Origin: JBFGCT01 sp963825565
Lineage (GTDB): Bacteria > Actinomycetota > Acidimicrobiia > Acidimicrobiales > Ilumatobacteraceae
Assembly (NCBI GenBank): GCA_963825565.1
Contig: CAWGTW010000009.1
Span: 186,001-250,000 of the forward strand
Length of the DNA: 64,000 nucleotides
Direction of reading: 5' to 3'
In this document: piece by piece, positions 43,758-50,814 of the stretch
Layout of the letters: the number at the start of each line of letters is the position of its first letter
Position numbering within the stretch: position 1 is the first letter of the stretch
Notes under the pieces: model-generated
Databases searched by the model: none
What the model was told of the DNA's origin: nothing
What the model saw: the letters and a program-made list of their open reading frames with translations, nothing else
Position numbers and translations under genes: made by a program

Positions 43758-44027
43758 ATGACGATGTACGGCGCCAATCCCGAGGAGCTGGCCAACCTCG
43801 GCAACACCCTGACCCGCCAGATCGACACGATCGGCCAGGTGATGAACACCGTCGACGCGATGGTCAACGGCACGACCTGGCAGGGGCCGGCGCGGGAGCG
43901 ATTCGTCGGCGAGTGGAACGGGTCGTTCAAGCAGGCGCTCAACCGGCTCAACGAGGCGTTCGGGGCTGCGGGGAGGGACTGCGTCACCCGCTCCGAGGAG
44001 TTGCGGCGGGTGATGGGCGCAGCCTGA
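43758..44027 (+). CDS. WXG100-family (ESX/type VII) small protein
   Basis: An 89-residue helical-hairpin protein with the turn motif TTWQGPARERF (W-x-G about residue 40) midway, the WXG100 pattern of type VII secretion substrates. Start ATG at 43758, preceded by GAGAGGA. There is no partner WXG100, EccC ATPase or other ESX gene in the window, so it is an orphan or has a structural role as in some actinobacteria. The C-terminal YxxxD/E export signal is not obvious. Confidence 0.8.
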   Translation: MTMYGANPEELANLGNTLTRQIDTIGQVMNTVDAMVNGTTWQGPARERFVGEWNGSFKQALNRLNEAFGAAGRDCVTRSEELRRVMGAA

Positions 44028-44094
44028 CGCGGGCGGGTGGGCAGGGCGGCGGAGCGTCGCCCCGGCGCGTGCGTCCCCGCGCGCCGGGGCGGCG

Positions 44095-44100
44095 TACCCT
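44095..44100 (+). promoter_or_regulatory. Leaderless -10 box TACCCT
   Basis: TACCCT ends 6 bases before GTG 44107 but only 3 before GTG 44104, so the box favours the second start. Confidence 0.4.
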
Positions 44101-44106
44101 GTCGTG

Positions 44107-44340
44107 GTGATCCGGGTCGAGTTCACCATCGAGCCGTTCGTCGAGGGTCGTCCGGGCGCGCACGTGCAGGCGGCCGTCGCCGCCGCGCAGGGGCTCGGCG
44201 CCGAGGTCGAGTTCGGCCCCTTCGGGTCGTCGTGCGAGGTCGAGGTCGCGCTCGCCGGACCGCTGCTGAGCGCCGTGACCGAGGCGGCCCTCGCCAACGG
44301 GGCGACGCACGTCAGCGCCCACGTGGAGCGGACAGCGTGA
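44107..44340 (+). CDS. Small thiamine-binding-like (MTH1187/YkoF-fold) protein
   Basis: A 77-residue alpha/beta protein: RVEFTIEPFVEGRPGAHVQAA, then VEFGPFGSSCEVEV and a helical end with NGATHVSAHVERT. The pattern resembles the MTH1187/YkoF ferredoxin-like fold that binds thiamine or related ligands, but the match is by eye and the ligand is unproven. It overlaps the next gene (GTGA), so it is translated with a DauR-type HTH protein and may act as its sensor partner. Confidence 0.5.
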   Translation: MIRVEFTIEPFVEGRPGAHVQAAVAAAQGLGAEVEFGPFGSSCEVEVALAGPLLSAVTEAALANGATHVSAHVERTA

Positions 44341-44702
44341 GCGAACATCCGGTCCATCCGCTGATCGATGCGGTCCGGCCCGTCGTCGATGCGGTCGGGG
44401 CGACCTTCGTGCCCGTCGACGACACCGAGGCGAGCGATGTTCCCCTCGTGTGGAACGGCAAGACGGTCGGGGCGGTCCGGCTCCCACCGCTGCACGGCGC
44501 GCTCGACCGGTTGATCGACGCGGTGCAGGCCGAACTCGGCGACGAGCTCCCGAACCTGTCGCGCGAGGACAAGCAGCGGGCCATCCGCCTGCTCGACCAG
44601 CGCGGCGCGTTCATCCTGCGGCGGGCGGTCGAGGACGTCGCCGATGCGATGGGTGTCAGCCGGATCACCGTCTACAACTACTTGAACGCGATTCATCGAT
44701 GA
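44337..44702 (+). CDS. DauR-type helix-turn-helix protein
   Basis: A 121-residue protein whose C-terminal half (about 62-121: LSREDKQRAIRLLDQRGAFIL, VEDVADAMGVSRITVYNYLN) matches the HTH domain found at the C-terminus of DauR/YheO-like regulators. The N-terminal 60 residues lack the usual PAS-like YheO domain. GTG start overlaps the preceding stop. Likely a DNA-binding regulator of its own operon or a nearby gene; the target is unknown. Confidence 0.7.
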   Translation: MSEHPVHPLIDAVRPVVDAVGATFVPVDDTEASDVPLVWNGKTVGAVRLPPLHGALDRLIDAVQAELGDELPNLSREDKQRAIRLLDQRGAFILRRAVEDVADAMGVSRITVYNYLNAIHR

Positions 44703-44793
44703 ACGCGGCGGCGAGGGACGCGCTCGTGCTCGTGACGGTGCGGTGCGGGGCCGGCCGCCGTGCCGTGACCGCTCCGTCCGGTGAGCGGCGCCG

Positions 44794-45498
44794 ATGACGC
44801 GACGTCGCATCGACGACTTCGACGTCGTGGCGTTCGACGCCGACGACACGCTGTGGCGGAGCGAGGACTCGTTCCACCACGCCGAGCAGCGGTTCGTCGA
44901 GCTGGTCGGGCCGTACGCCCCCCAGGGCATCGATGTCGACGACGCGCTGCGCGCGACCGAGCGCGCCGACGTGTCGATCACCGGCTACGGGGTCAAGGCG
45001 TTCACGCTGTCGATGGTTCGCGCGGCGATCACCGTCTCCGGGGGTGCGGTCCCGGGTGCGGTCATCGGTGAGCTGATCGACCTCGGCCGGGACATGCTGA
45101 CCGAGCCGGTGCACCTGCTCGCCGACGTCCCCGAGGTGTTGGCGCGGGTCGGCACCGAGCGCCGGCTGGTGCTGATCACCAAGGGTGACCTCGTGCACCA
45201 GACGCGCAAGGTGACGACGTCGGGCATCGAACATCACTTCGCCGACATCGAGATCGTGCTCGAGAAGGACCCGCCGGTCTATGCCAGGATCCTCGGCCGG
45301 CTCGGCGTGTCGCCGGAGCGGTTCTGCATGGTCGGCAACTCGGTGCGCAGCGACGTGCTCCCGGTGATGGCGATCGGCGGGCACGCCGTGCACATCCCGT
45401 ATCACCTGACCTGGGAGCTCGAACGCGTCGACGACCACGACGAGGACGTCACCGAACTGGAGCGCATCGCCGACCTCCCCGCCTGGCTCGGCATCTGA
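44794..45498 (+). CDS. HAD-superfamily hydrolase
   Basis: A 234-residue HAD enzyme: motif I VAFDADDTLW (nucleophile Asp about 14), motif II LITKGD (about 127), the Lys of motif III in VLEKDPPVY and motif IV VGNSVRSDVLP. A cap domain lies between motifs I and II. It probably acts on a phosphate ester; the substrate is unknown. It is convergent with coaA, ten bases between stops. Confidence 0.88.
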   Translation: MTRRRIDDFDVVAFDADDTLWRSEDSFHHAEQRFVELVGPYAPQGIDVDDALRATERADVSITGYGVKAFTLSMVRAAITVSGGAVPGAVIGELIDLGRDMLTEPVHLLADVPEVLARVGTERRLVLITKGDLVHQTRKVTTSGIEHHFADIEIVLEKDPPVYARILGRLGVSPERFCMVGNSVRSDVLPVMAIGGHAVHIPYHLTWELERVDDHDEDVTELERIADLPAWLGI

Positions 45499-45508
45499 TC
45501 GGCGCGGT

Positions 45509-46462
45509 TCACAGCCGGCGCAGGCGGACCTCGTCGACGCGGTGGTCGGCGCGCTTGTGGAGCACGAGCGAGGCGCGGTCGCGGGTCGGGGCGATGTTCT
45601 CCCGCAGGTTCAACCCGTTGATGTCGCGCCAGATCCCGTGGGCCGTGGCGACCGCTTCCTCGTCGGTCAGTTCTGCAAAGAAGCGGAAGAAGCTGTCCGG
45701 GTCCTGGAACACCGACCTGCGCAGCGCGAGGAACCGGTCGACGTACCACGCCTCGATGTCGTGCTCGTCGGCGTCGAGGTAGATCGAGAAGTCGAAGTAG
45801 TCGCTGACGAACTCGGCGGCATCGGCGCCGGTCTGGAGCACGTTGAGGCCCTCGAGGATCACGATGTCGGGCTTGTTCACCTGGATCCGGGCGCCCTCGA
45901 CGACGTCGTAGACGACGTGGCTGTAGACCGGTGCCTCGACGTGCTCGCGCCCGCTCTTGATCTCGCGGAGAACCCGCAGGAGCTCGCGAGTGTCGTACGA
46001 CTCGGGAAACCCCTTGCGGTTCATCAGGCCCCGCTCCTCGAGCACCCGGTTCGGGTAGAGGAACCCGTCGGTCGTGATCAGGTCGACCTTCGGGTGGTCG
46101 GGCCACTGTGCGAGCAGTGCCTGGAGGATGCGGGCCAGCGTGCTCTTGCCGACCGCCACCGATCCGGCGACGCCGATCACGTACGGCACCTTCGGGGCGA
46201 TCGTCCCGAGGAAGGTGGCCGTCACCTGGTGCAGGTCCTGCGTCGCGCTGACGTAGAGGTTGAGCAGGCGGCTCAGCGGGAGGTAGATCGCAGCGACCTC
46301 GTCCATGTCGATCCGCTCGTTGATGCCCTGCAGCTCGGCGAGCTCGGGTTCACCGAGGGTCAGCGGGGTGGCAGCGCGCAGCGCGGCCCACATCTCGCGA
46401 TCGAACCGGACGAAGCGCGCGCCGCGGTCGCTCGGATCCGTCGTCATCGGGGATTCGACCAC
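45509..46462 (-). CDS. coaA: Pantothenate kinase type I
   Basis: First step of coenzyme A synthesis. The 317-residue product has P-loop GVAGSVAVGKSTLARIL (about 103), TTDGFLYPN, MNRKGFPESYD, PVYSHVVYDV and ILEGLNVLQ, all typical of CoaA, which CoA inhibits. I chose GTG 46462 because TACAGT lies 6 bases upstream on the minus strand; ATG 46447 is an alternative that loses five residues. Confidence 0.95.
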   Translation of the reverse strand: MVESPMTTDPSDRGARFVRFDREMWAALRAATPLTLGEPELAELQGINERIDMDEVAAIYLPLSRLLNLYVSATQDLHQVTATFLGTIAPKVPYVIGVAGSVAVGKSTLARILQALLAQWPDHPKVDLITTDGFLYPNRVLEERGLMNRKGFPESYDTRELLRVLREIKSGREHVEAPVYSHVVYDVVEGARIQVNKPDIVILEGLNVLQTGADAAEFVSDYFDFSIYLDADEHDIEAWYVDRFLALRRSVFQDPDSFFRFFAELTDEEAVATAHGIWRDINGLNLRENIAPTRDRASLVLHKRADHRVDEVRLRRL

Positions 46463-46468
46463 GCGCCG

Positions 46469-46474
46469 ACTGTA
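46469..46474 (-). promoter_or_regulatory. Leaderless -10 box TACAGT of coaA
   Basis: TACAGT on the minus strand ends 6 bases before GTG 46462 and decides that start. Confidence 0.5.
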
Positions 46475-46610
46475 GGTGGTCGGTCGTCCGGCGGCACGGG
46501 TCGTCGCGCCGGCGGGATGGACGACAACGGCAAGCGTCGCGCCCCCGGTCGGTGCGGCGAGCGGACCCGGGTCCCGGCGTCGTGCCGAACCCCGGCAGAT
46601 CGCGAGGCCG

Positions 46611-46616
46611 TAGTGT
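46611..46616 (+). promoter_or_regulatory. Leaderless -10 box TAGTGT
   Basis: TAGTGT ends 7 bases before GTG 46624 of the methyltransferase gene. Confidence 0.45.
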
Positions 46617-46623
46617 CCGGTGC

Positions 46624-48039
46624 GTGCTCGAGGAGACCGGCAGCCCGGTACCCGCCTCGGCGGGCGACAGCCGGAAGCGGCTCGGGGCCTGGTACACGCC
46701 CGATGACCTGGTCGCCCGCGTCGTCGTCGCCACGATCACACCGGCCTACCTCGCCGGCCGGGCCGACCGGCCGCTGCGCATCCTCGATCCAGCGTGCGGA
46801 GACGGTCGGTTCCTCCGAGCGGCGGCTGCGCGGGTGGAGTCGTCGGGCGCACGATGTGAGTTGTCGGGCGTGGACGTGGATCGGGGGGCCGTCGCCGCCG
46901 CTCGCCGGGAGCTGCCGCGCGCCCGCATCGAGCGCGACGATGCCCTGACCCGGGCGTGGGGTGACGAGCGCTTCGACGTCGTGATCGGCAACCCACCGTT
47001 CCTGTCGCAGATGGCCGCGGCGACCAGCCGGGGCGGGGCGAGCGAACTCGGAGGCGGGCCGTACGCCGATGCCGCCGCGGAGTTCCTGGCGCTCGCCGCC
47101 CGACTGGTCGAACCGGTCGGCGGGCGGGTCGCGCTCGTGCTCCCGCAGTCGATCCTCGCCGCTCGCGACGCTGCGGAGGTCCGGGCTCGCTACGACGAAC
47201 GCGCCGAGATGATCTGGTCATGGTGGAGCGACGAACGTGTGTTCGACGCCCAGGTCTACGCCTGCGCGCTGGCGTTCGAGTTCGGCCCCGGCTCGACCGA
47301 GCGGCGGGCTCCGTGGTCGCACGTCGTCACCTCCCGCCGGAACATCCCCCAGCTCGACGAGCTCGTCGCCGCCGCCCGCGGCGCCCCCGACGCCGGCACG
47401 CTCGGTGACCGGGCGCGGCTCAACGCCAACTTCCGCGACGAGTACTACGGGATGATCCCGGCGGTCGGTGACCACGCCGACGGCCCGCCACTGATCACCA
47501 GCGGGCTGATCGATCCCGGTGTGTGCCGGTGGGGCGAGCGGCCGGTCACGTTCGCCCGCCGGCGTTTCGCGGCGCCGCGGATCGACGTCGCTGCGCTCGA
47601 TCCGAAGATGGTGAAGTGGGCCGAGCAGCGGCTGGTCCCGAAGGTCCTCGTCGCCAACCAGACCCGCATCATCGAGGCGGTCTGCGACCCGACCGGCGCC
47701 TGGTTGCCGGCGGTGCCGGTGGTCGCCGCCTACCCACGCTCCGGCGGGGCTGCTCGGGCGTGGGAGGTCGCCGCGGTGCTGACCTCGCCGGTCGCTTCGG
47801 CATGGGCCTGGCACCGCAGCGCCGGAACCGGCCTGTCGGCCAACACGATCCGGTTGGGTCCGGTGATGCTCGCCGACCTTCCGTGGCCGCGCGGTCCACT
47901 CACCCGAGCGGTTGCCGCACTGCGCAACGGCGAGGTGCTCGGGTGCGCGGCGGCGGTCGTCGAGGCGTACGGGCTCGACGGGCGGACCGATCTGCTCGCG
48001 TGGTGGGAGGCCACACCCACCCGCCGCAGCGCGCGGTGA
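46624..48039 (+). CDS. Solitary N6-adenine DNA methyltransferase-like protein
   Basis: A 471-residue protein with the gamma-type N6-methylase layout: GAWYTPDDLVARVVV (about 20), SAM motif I ILDPACGDGRFLRAA (about 55) and catalytic motif NPPFLSQMAA (about 122). The C-terminal 250 residues resemble the target-recognition half of Eco57I/TaqI-type enzymes. No endonuclease motif, restriction subunit or specificity gene is adjacent, so it is an orphan methylase, or a host defence remnant. RNA or protein substrates cannot be excluded. Confidence 0.75.
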   Translation: MLEETGSPVPASAGDSRKRLGAWYTPDDLVARVVVATITPAYLAGRADRPLRILDPACGDGRFLRAAAARVESSGARCELSGVDVDRGAVAAARRELPRARIERDDALTRAWGDERFDVVIGNPPFLSQMAAATSRGGASELGGGPYADAAAEFLALAARLVEPVGGRVALVLPQSILAARDAAEVRARYDERAEMIWSWWSDERVFDAQVYACALAFEFGPGSTERRAPWSHVVTSRRNIPQLDELVAAARGAPDAGTLGDRARLNANFRDEYYGMIPAVGDHADGPPLITSGLIDPGVCRWGERPVTFARRRFAAPRIDVAALDPKMVKWAEQRLVPKVLVANQTRIIEAVCDPTGAWLPAVPVVAAYPRSGGAARAWEVAAVLTSPVASAWAWHRSAGTGLSANTIRLGPVMLADLPWPRGPLTRAVAALRNGEVLGCAAAVVEAYGLDGRTDLLAWWEATPTRRSAR

Positions 48040-48070
48040 TCTGTCCGGCGCCCGACCCCGAACATGATCT
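48037..48070. repeat. Dispersed repeat, second copy
   Basis: TGATCTGT-CC-GGCGCCCGACCCCGAACA followed by TGATCT. The 18-mer is identical to the minus strand at 8987-9004, and the flanking TGATCTGT also matches. Confidence 0.55.
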
Positions 48071-48090
48071 CTTCGGTGCCGGAGCCCAAA

Positions 48091-48103
48091 CAGGTCAGAC
48101 CTG
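48091..48103. repeat. CAGGTC-A-GACCTG palindrome over the anti-sigma stop
   Basis: Perfect 6-bp arms; it overlaps the stop codon at 48095-48097 in the convergent gap. Confidence 0.4.
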
Positions 48104-48718
48104 GAGCGAGTGTCGATGGCGGCGACGGGGGAGCCCGTGCCAGCCGGGGGAACCGGCGAGCATCCACAGCAGGGCCAGCCCGATCAGCTCGGCGAGGTGG
48201 GCCGACTCGGCGAGTGCGGTGCGTCCTCCGTCGAGCAGGTCGAACGACGCGCTCGCCAGCGTCGTGGCCACGAGCGCAGCGGTGAATGGCAGCAACCCGA
48301 ACGCCCGATGCGGTCGCCAGGCGGCGTAGGCGAAGCCGATCGCCAGCGCCACCCCGAACGCTCCGATGTGGCGGGCGACGTGGGCCTCGGCGCCAGTCGC
48401 CTCGCCGAGCACCAGTGCCGGCACGTTCTGGACGAGGACGACGACCGCCACCCAGGCCAGCGCCGGCCGGATCCAACCGCCCCGACCGAGTCGGGCCGGC
48501 CGTGCCCGCTGTGTGACGCTGTCGACCAGGTCGGGCACGGGCTCTGCCGGCCGGATCCGCACGCTTCGATCGAGCTGCGCGATCCGCTGCGCATAGCGTC
48601 CGCAGCCGGGACAGGCGTCGACGTGGGCTGCGAGGATGCTGCGCTCGCCGGCGACGAGTTCTCCATCGGCGGCGGCGGACAACAGCTCGCGGGCGAGTTG
48701 GCAGTTCACGAATGTCAC
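48095..48718 (-). CDS. Membrane-bound zf-HC2 anti-sigma factor
   Basis: A 207-residue protein. The N-terminal zinc anti-sigma domain has the HxxxCxxC motif in AAHVDACPGCGRYA (about 31-44), the binder of ECF sigma factors. About four to six hydrophobic helices follow (ALAWVAVVVLVQNVPALVLG, IGAFGVALAIGFAYAAW, LLPFTAALVATTLASASF, LAELIGLALLWMLAG). It is divergent from the ECF sigma gene, 50 bases apart, and most likely holds that factor at the membrane until an extracytoplasmic signal arrives. GTG start with GGAG five bases upstream. Confidence 0.88.
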   Translation of the reverse strand: MTFVNCQLARELLSAAADGELVAGERSILAAHVDACPGCGRYAQRIAQLDRSVRIRPAEPVPDLVDSVTQRARPARLGRGGWIRPALAWVAVVVLVQNVPALVLGEATGAEAHVARHIGAFGVALAIGFAYAAWRPHRAFGLLPFTAALVATTLASASFDLLDGGRTALAESAHLAELIGLALLWMLAGSPGWHGLPRRRHRHSLQV

Positions 48719-48768
48719 AGTCGCTCCGGCGCCGAATCGGGTTCCCTCGCTGAAAGAATGGTGAGGCG

Positions 48769-49354
48769 ATGGACCATCTGACCAACCTGCTGATCGACGC
48801 GCGCAACGGCGACCGTCGCGCGCTCGAGCGGTTCATCGCCGAGACGCAGGCCGACGTGTGGCGACTGTGTCGTTACCTGGGCGATCAGCGCGTCGCCGAC
48901 GATCTCGCCCAGGAGACCTACGAGCGGGCGATCGGATCACTGCACCGTTTCCGCGCCGACGGGTCGGCGCGGGCGTGGCTGTTGACGATCGCGCGGAGGG
49001 TCTGCGCAGACCACACGCGCCGCGCGATCAGGCGTCGGCGCCTCGACCGGGCGACGTTCAACGACGCCACCGCCGGCGGGATCAGCGGTGACACGGTGGC
49101 ACCGGATCGGAGCGGGCGCGTCGAGCTGGACGAGCTGCTCGGTGGCCTGGATCCCGATCGGCGGGCCGCGTTCGTGCTGACCCAGGTGCTCGGCATGCAC
49201 TACGACGAGGCGGCGTCCGTACTCGGATGCCCGGTCGGCACGATCCGGTCGCGCGTTCTCCCGGGCGCGTGGCGACCTGATCGGGATGCTCGACGCAGGC
49301 GTCGACGCGGAGTCGGGAACCGAACGGCCTCGCCGGGCGACGGGTTCGACGTGA
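48769..49354 (+). pseudogene. ECF RNA polymerase sigma factor, +1 frameshift in region 4
   Basis: The N-terminal 160 residues are an ECF sigma: region 2 WRLCRYLGDQRVADDLAQETYERAI, FRADGSARAWLLTIARRVCAD, then region 4 LDPDRRAAFVLTQVLGMHYDEAASVLGCPVGTIRSRV. After RSRV (49250-49262, CGTTCTCCCGGG) the frame becomes Arg-rich. Removing one C restores SRARGDLIGMLDAG and a stop at 49352-49354 that overlaps the next GTG. The 586-base length is one over a multiple of three. As written, the frame runs on into the cytochrome gene, which should not be read as a real fusion. Confidence 0.85.
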
Positions 49355-49761
49355 GCATGCGAGATCGTCGACGTCCCATCGTGGCTGCGGCCGTCAGTGC
49401 GGTGCTGCTGGCACTCGCTTCGTCGTGCGGTGCCGACGGTGCCGACGTCGCGTTGAGTGAGGCCGGTGCCCGGGGCCGTGCCGTGGCCAATGCCAACGGC
49501 TGCGCAGCGTGCCACGGCGCGGACGGCCAGGGTGGCGTCGGACCGACCTGGGTGGGGCTGGCCGGCGCCGAGGTCGAGCTGCTCGGTGGCGGGGTCATCG
49601 TCGCCGACGATGCCTACCTCGTTCGGTCGATCGTCGACCCGGCCGCCGACCTGCGCGCCGGGTACCTGCTCCAGATGCCCGCCAACAACCTCACCGAGTC
49701 CGAGGTCGCCGACGTCATTGCCTACATCAAGGACCTCAGCGCGGACACGGGTGATGGCTGA
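49351..49761 (+). CDS. Cytochrome c lipoprotein (COX2-type heme domain)
   Basis: A 136-residue exported cytochrome. After a signal (VAAAVSAVLLALASSC, lipobox-like Cys) comes the heme site GCAACH (about residue 52) and an axial Met in LLQMPANNL (about 112). The spacing VELLGGGVIVADDAYLVRSI...YIKDL matches the cytochrome domain fused to COX subunit II in many bacteria. It starts at the sigma stop (GTGA overlap; ATG 49357 is an alternative) and its stop overlaps the SCO1 gene. It likely shuttles electrons outside the membrane. Confidence 0.85.
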   Translation: MSMRDRRRPIVAAAVSAVLLALASSCGADGADVALSEAGARGRAVANANGCAACHGADGQGGVGPTWVGLAGAEVELLGGGVIVADDAYLVRSIVDPAADLRAGYLLQMPANNLTESEVADVIAYIKDLSADTGDG

Positions 49762-50431
49762 GGCGACCCGGCTGGTCGCCGGAGCCGTGCTGGCTGGCGC
49801 GATCGCCCTCGCTGCCTGCGGTGGGAGCGCCGGCGACGAAACCGACCCGGCCTCGACCGCCGCCGACTCGCCGATCGTCGAGTCGGTGCCGGCCGATCGG
49901 GCGCTGTCGGGCATCGTGCGCGATCCTGCTCCCGCGGTCGACGCCACGCCCGTACCGTCGTTGAGCGAGCCAGGGGCCGACATCGAGTTCCGCGCCAGGC
50001 CGGGTGGGCTGCAGGTGGTCTACTTCGGCTACACCAACTGCCCGGACGTGTGCCCGACGACGCTGTTCGACCTCACGGTCGCGCTGCGGATGTTGCCCGA
50101 CGACAAGTCGGCGCTCGTCGACACCGTGATGGTCACCGTCGACCCGGACCGCGACCTCGACATCCTGACCGGCTACGTCCGCAGCTTCATCGCGGATGCG
50201 GCCGCCGCCGGCACGACCGACGGCGCGGTGTTGGCGGCGGCCGCCGAGCCGTTCGGCGTCAGCTACGACGTCAGGACGCTCGATGACGGCACGATCGAGG
50301 TCGATCACAGCCCGTTCCTGTACGTCGTGAACGACCGGGGCGAGCTGGTGCTGACGTGGCAGTTCGGCGCGCCCTCGGAGGAGATCGCCGCCGATCTGTT
50401 CCAGCTTCTGCAGGGCGGTGGCGTCGGATGA
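49754..50431 (+). CDS. SCO1/SenC-family copper chaperone lipoprotein
   Basis: A 225-residue thioredoxin-fold protein with the copper ligands CPDVCPTT (CxxxC, about 98-102) and the distal His in VDHSPFLYVVN (about 184). SCO proteins deliver copper to the CuA site of cytochrome c oxidase or keep its Cys reduced. The signal ends in LAGAIALAACGGS, a lipobox. It overlaps the cytochrome stop by 8 bases and the cupredoxin start by 4 (ATGA), so it is part of a tight operon. Confidence 0.92.
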   Translation: MAEATRLVAGAVLAGAIALAACGGSAGDETDPASTAADSPIVESVPADRALSGIVRDPAPAVDATPVPSLSEPGADIEFRARPGGLQVVYFGYTNCPDVCPTTLFDLTVALRMLPDDKSALVDTVMVTVDPDRDLDILTGYVRSFIADAAAAGTTDGAVLAAAAEPFGVSYDVRTLDDGTIEVDHSPFLYVVNDRGELVLTWQFGAPSEEIAADLFQLLQGGGVG

Positions 50432-50814
50432 GGCACCCCCGACGCACGATGGCCACCGTGGTCACGGTCGTCCTCCTCGCGTCGTCGGCATGCGGTGGCG
50501 GCGACTCGACGAGCGGACCTGGCCTCGTCCCCGACACCGCTTCCGACGCCGCGACGTACGAGTACGTGATCCCGCTCGGCGCCGGCGACGCGCTCGACGC
50601 GGGCGAGCCGCTGGAGATCCTTCCCGGCGAGCTGACCGTGAAGGTCGGCGAGACGATTCGCATCGTCAACGAGGACGTCCGCGGCCACAACGTCGGGCCG
50701 TGGTTCGTCGGCGCCGGCGAGACGGTCTCGCAGCGGTTCTCGTCGCCAGGGGAGTTCGAGGGCGTCTGCACCGTCCATCCGAGCGGGCAGCTCGTGCTCG
50801 TCGTCGAGGCGTGA
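50428..50814 (+). CDS. Exported cupredoxin lacking the axial Met
   Basis: A 128-residue plastocyanin-like protein: signal VVTVVLLASSACGGG (weak lipobox), then IRIVNEDVRGHNVGP (first His) and the C-terminal loop GVCTVHPSGQLVLVV with Cys and second His. In blue copper proteins the loop ends with a Met; here Gly-Gln occupies that place, so the centre may be stellacyanin-like (Gln ligand) or only a copper carrier. ATGA overlap with SCO1, and a one-base overlap with the next gene. Confidence 0.85.
   Translation: MRHPRRTMATVVTVVLLASSACGGGDSTSGPGLVPDTASDAATYEYVIPLGAGDALDAGEPLEILPGELTVKVGETIRIVNEDVRGHNVGPWFVGAGETVSQRFSSPGEFEGVCTVHPSGQLVLVVEA

Noticed and set aside
48769..49761. Single protein joining sigma factor and cytochrome c
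   Set aside because: The joining segment is out-of-frame translation; a one-base correction gives two normal overlapping genes.
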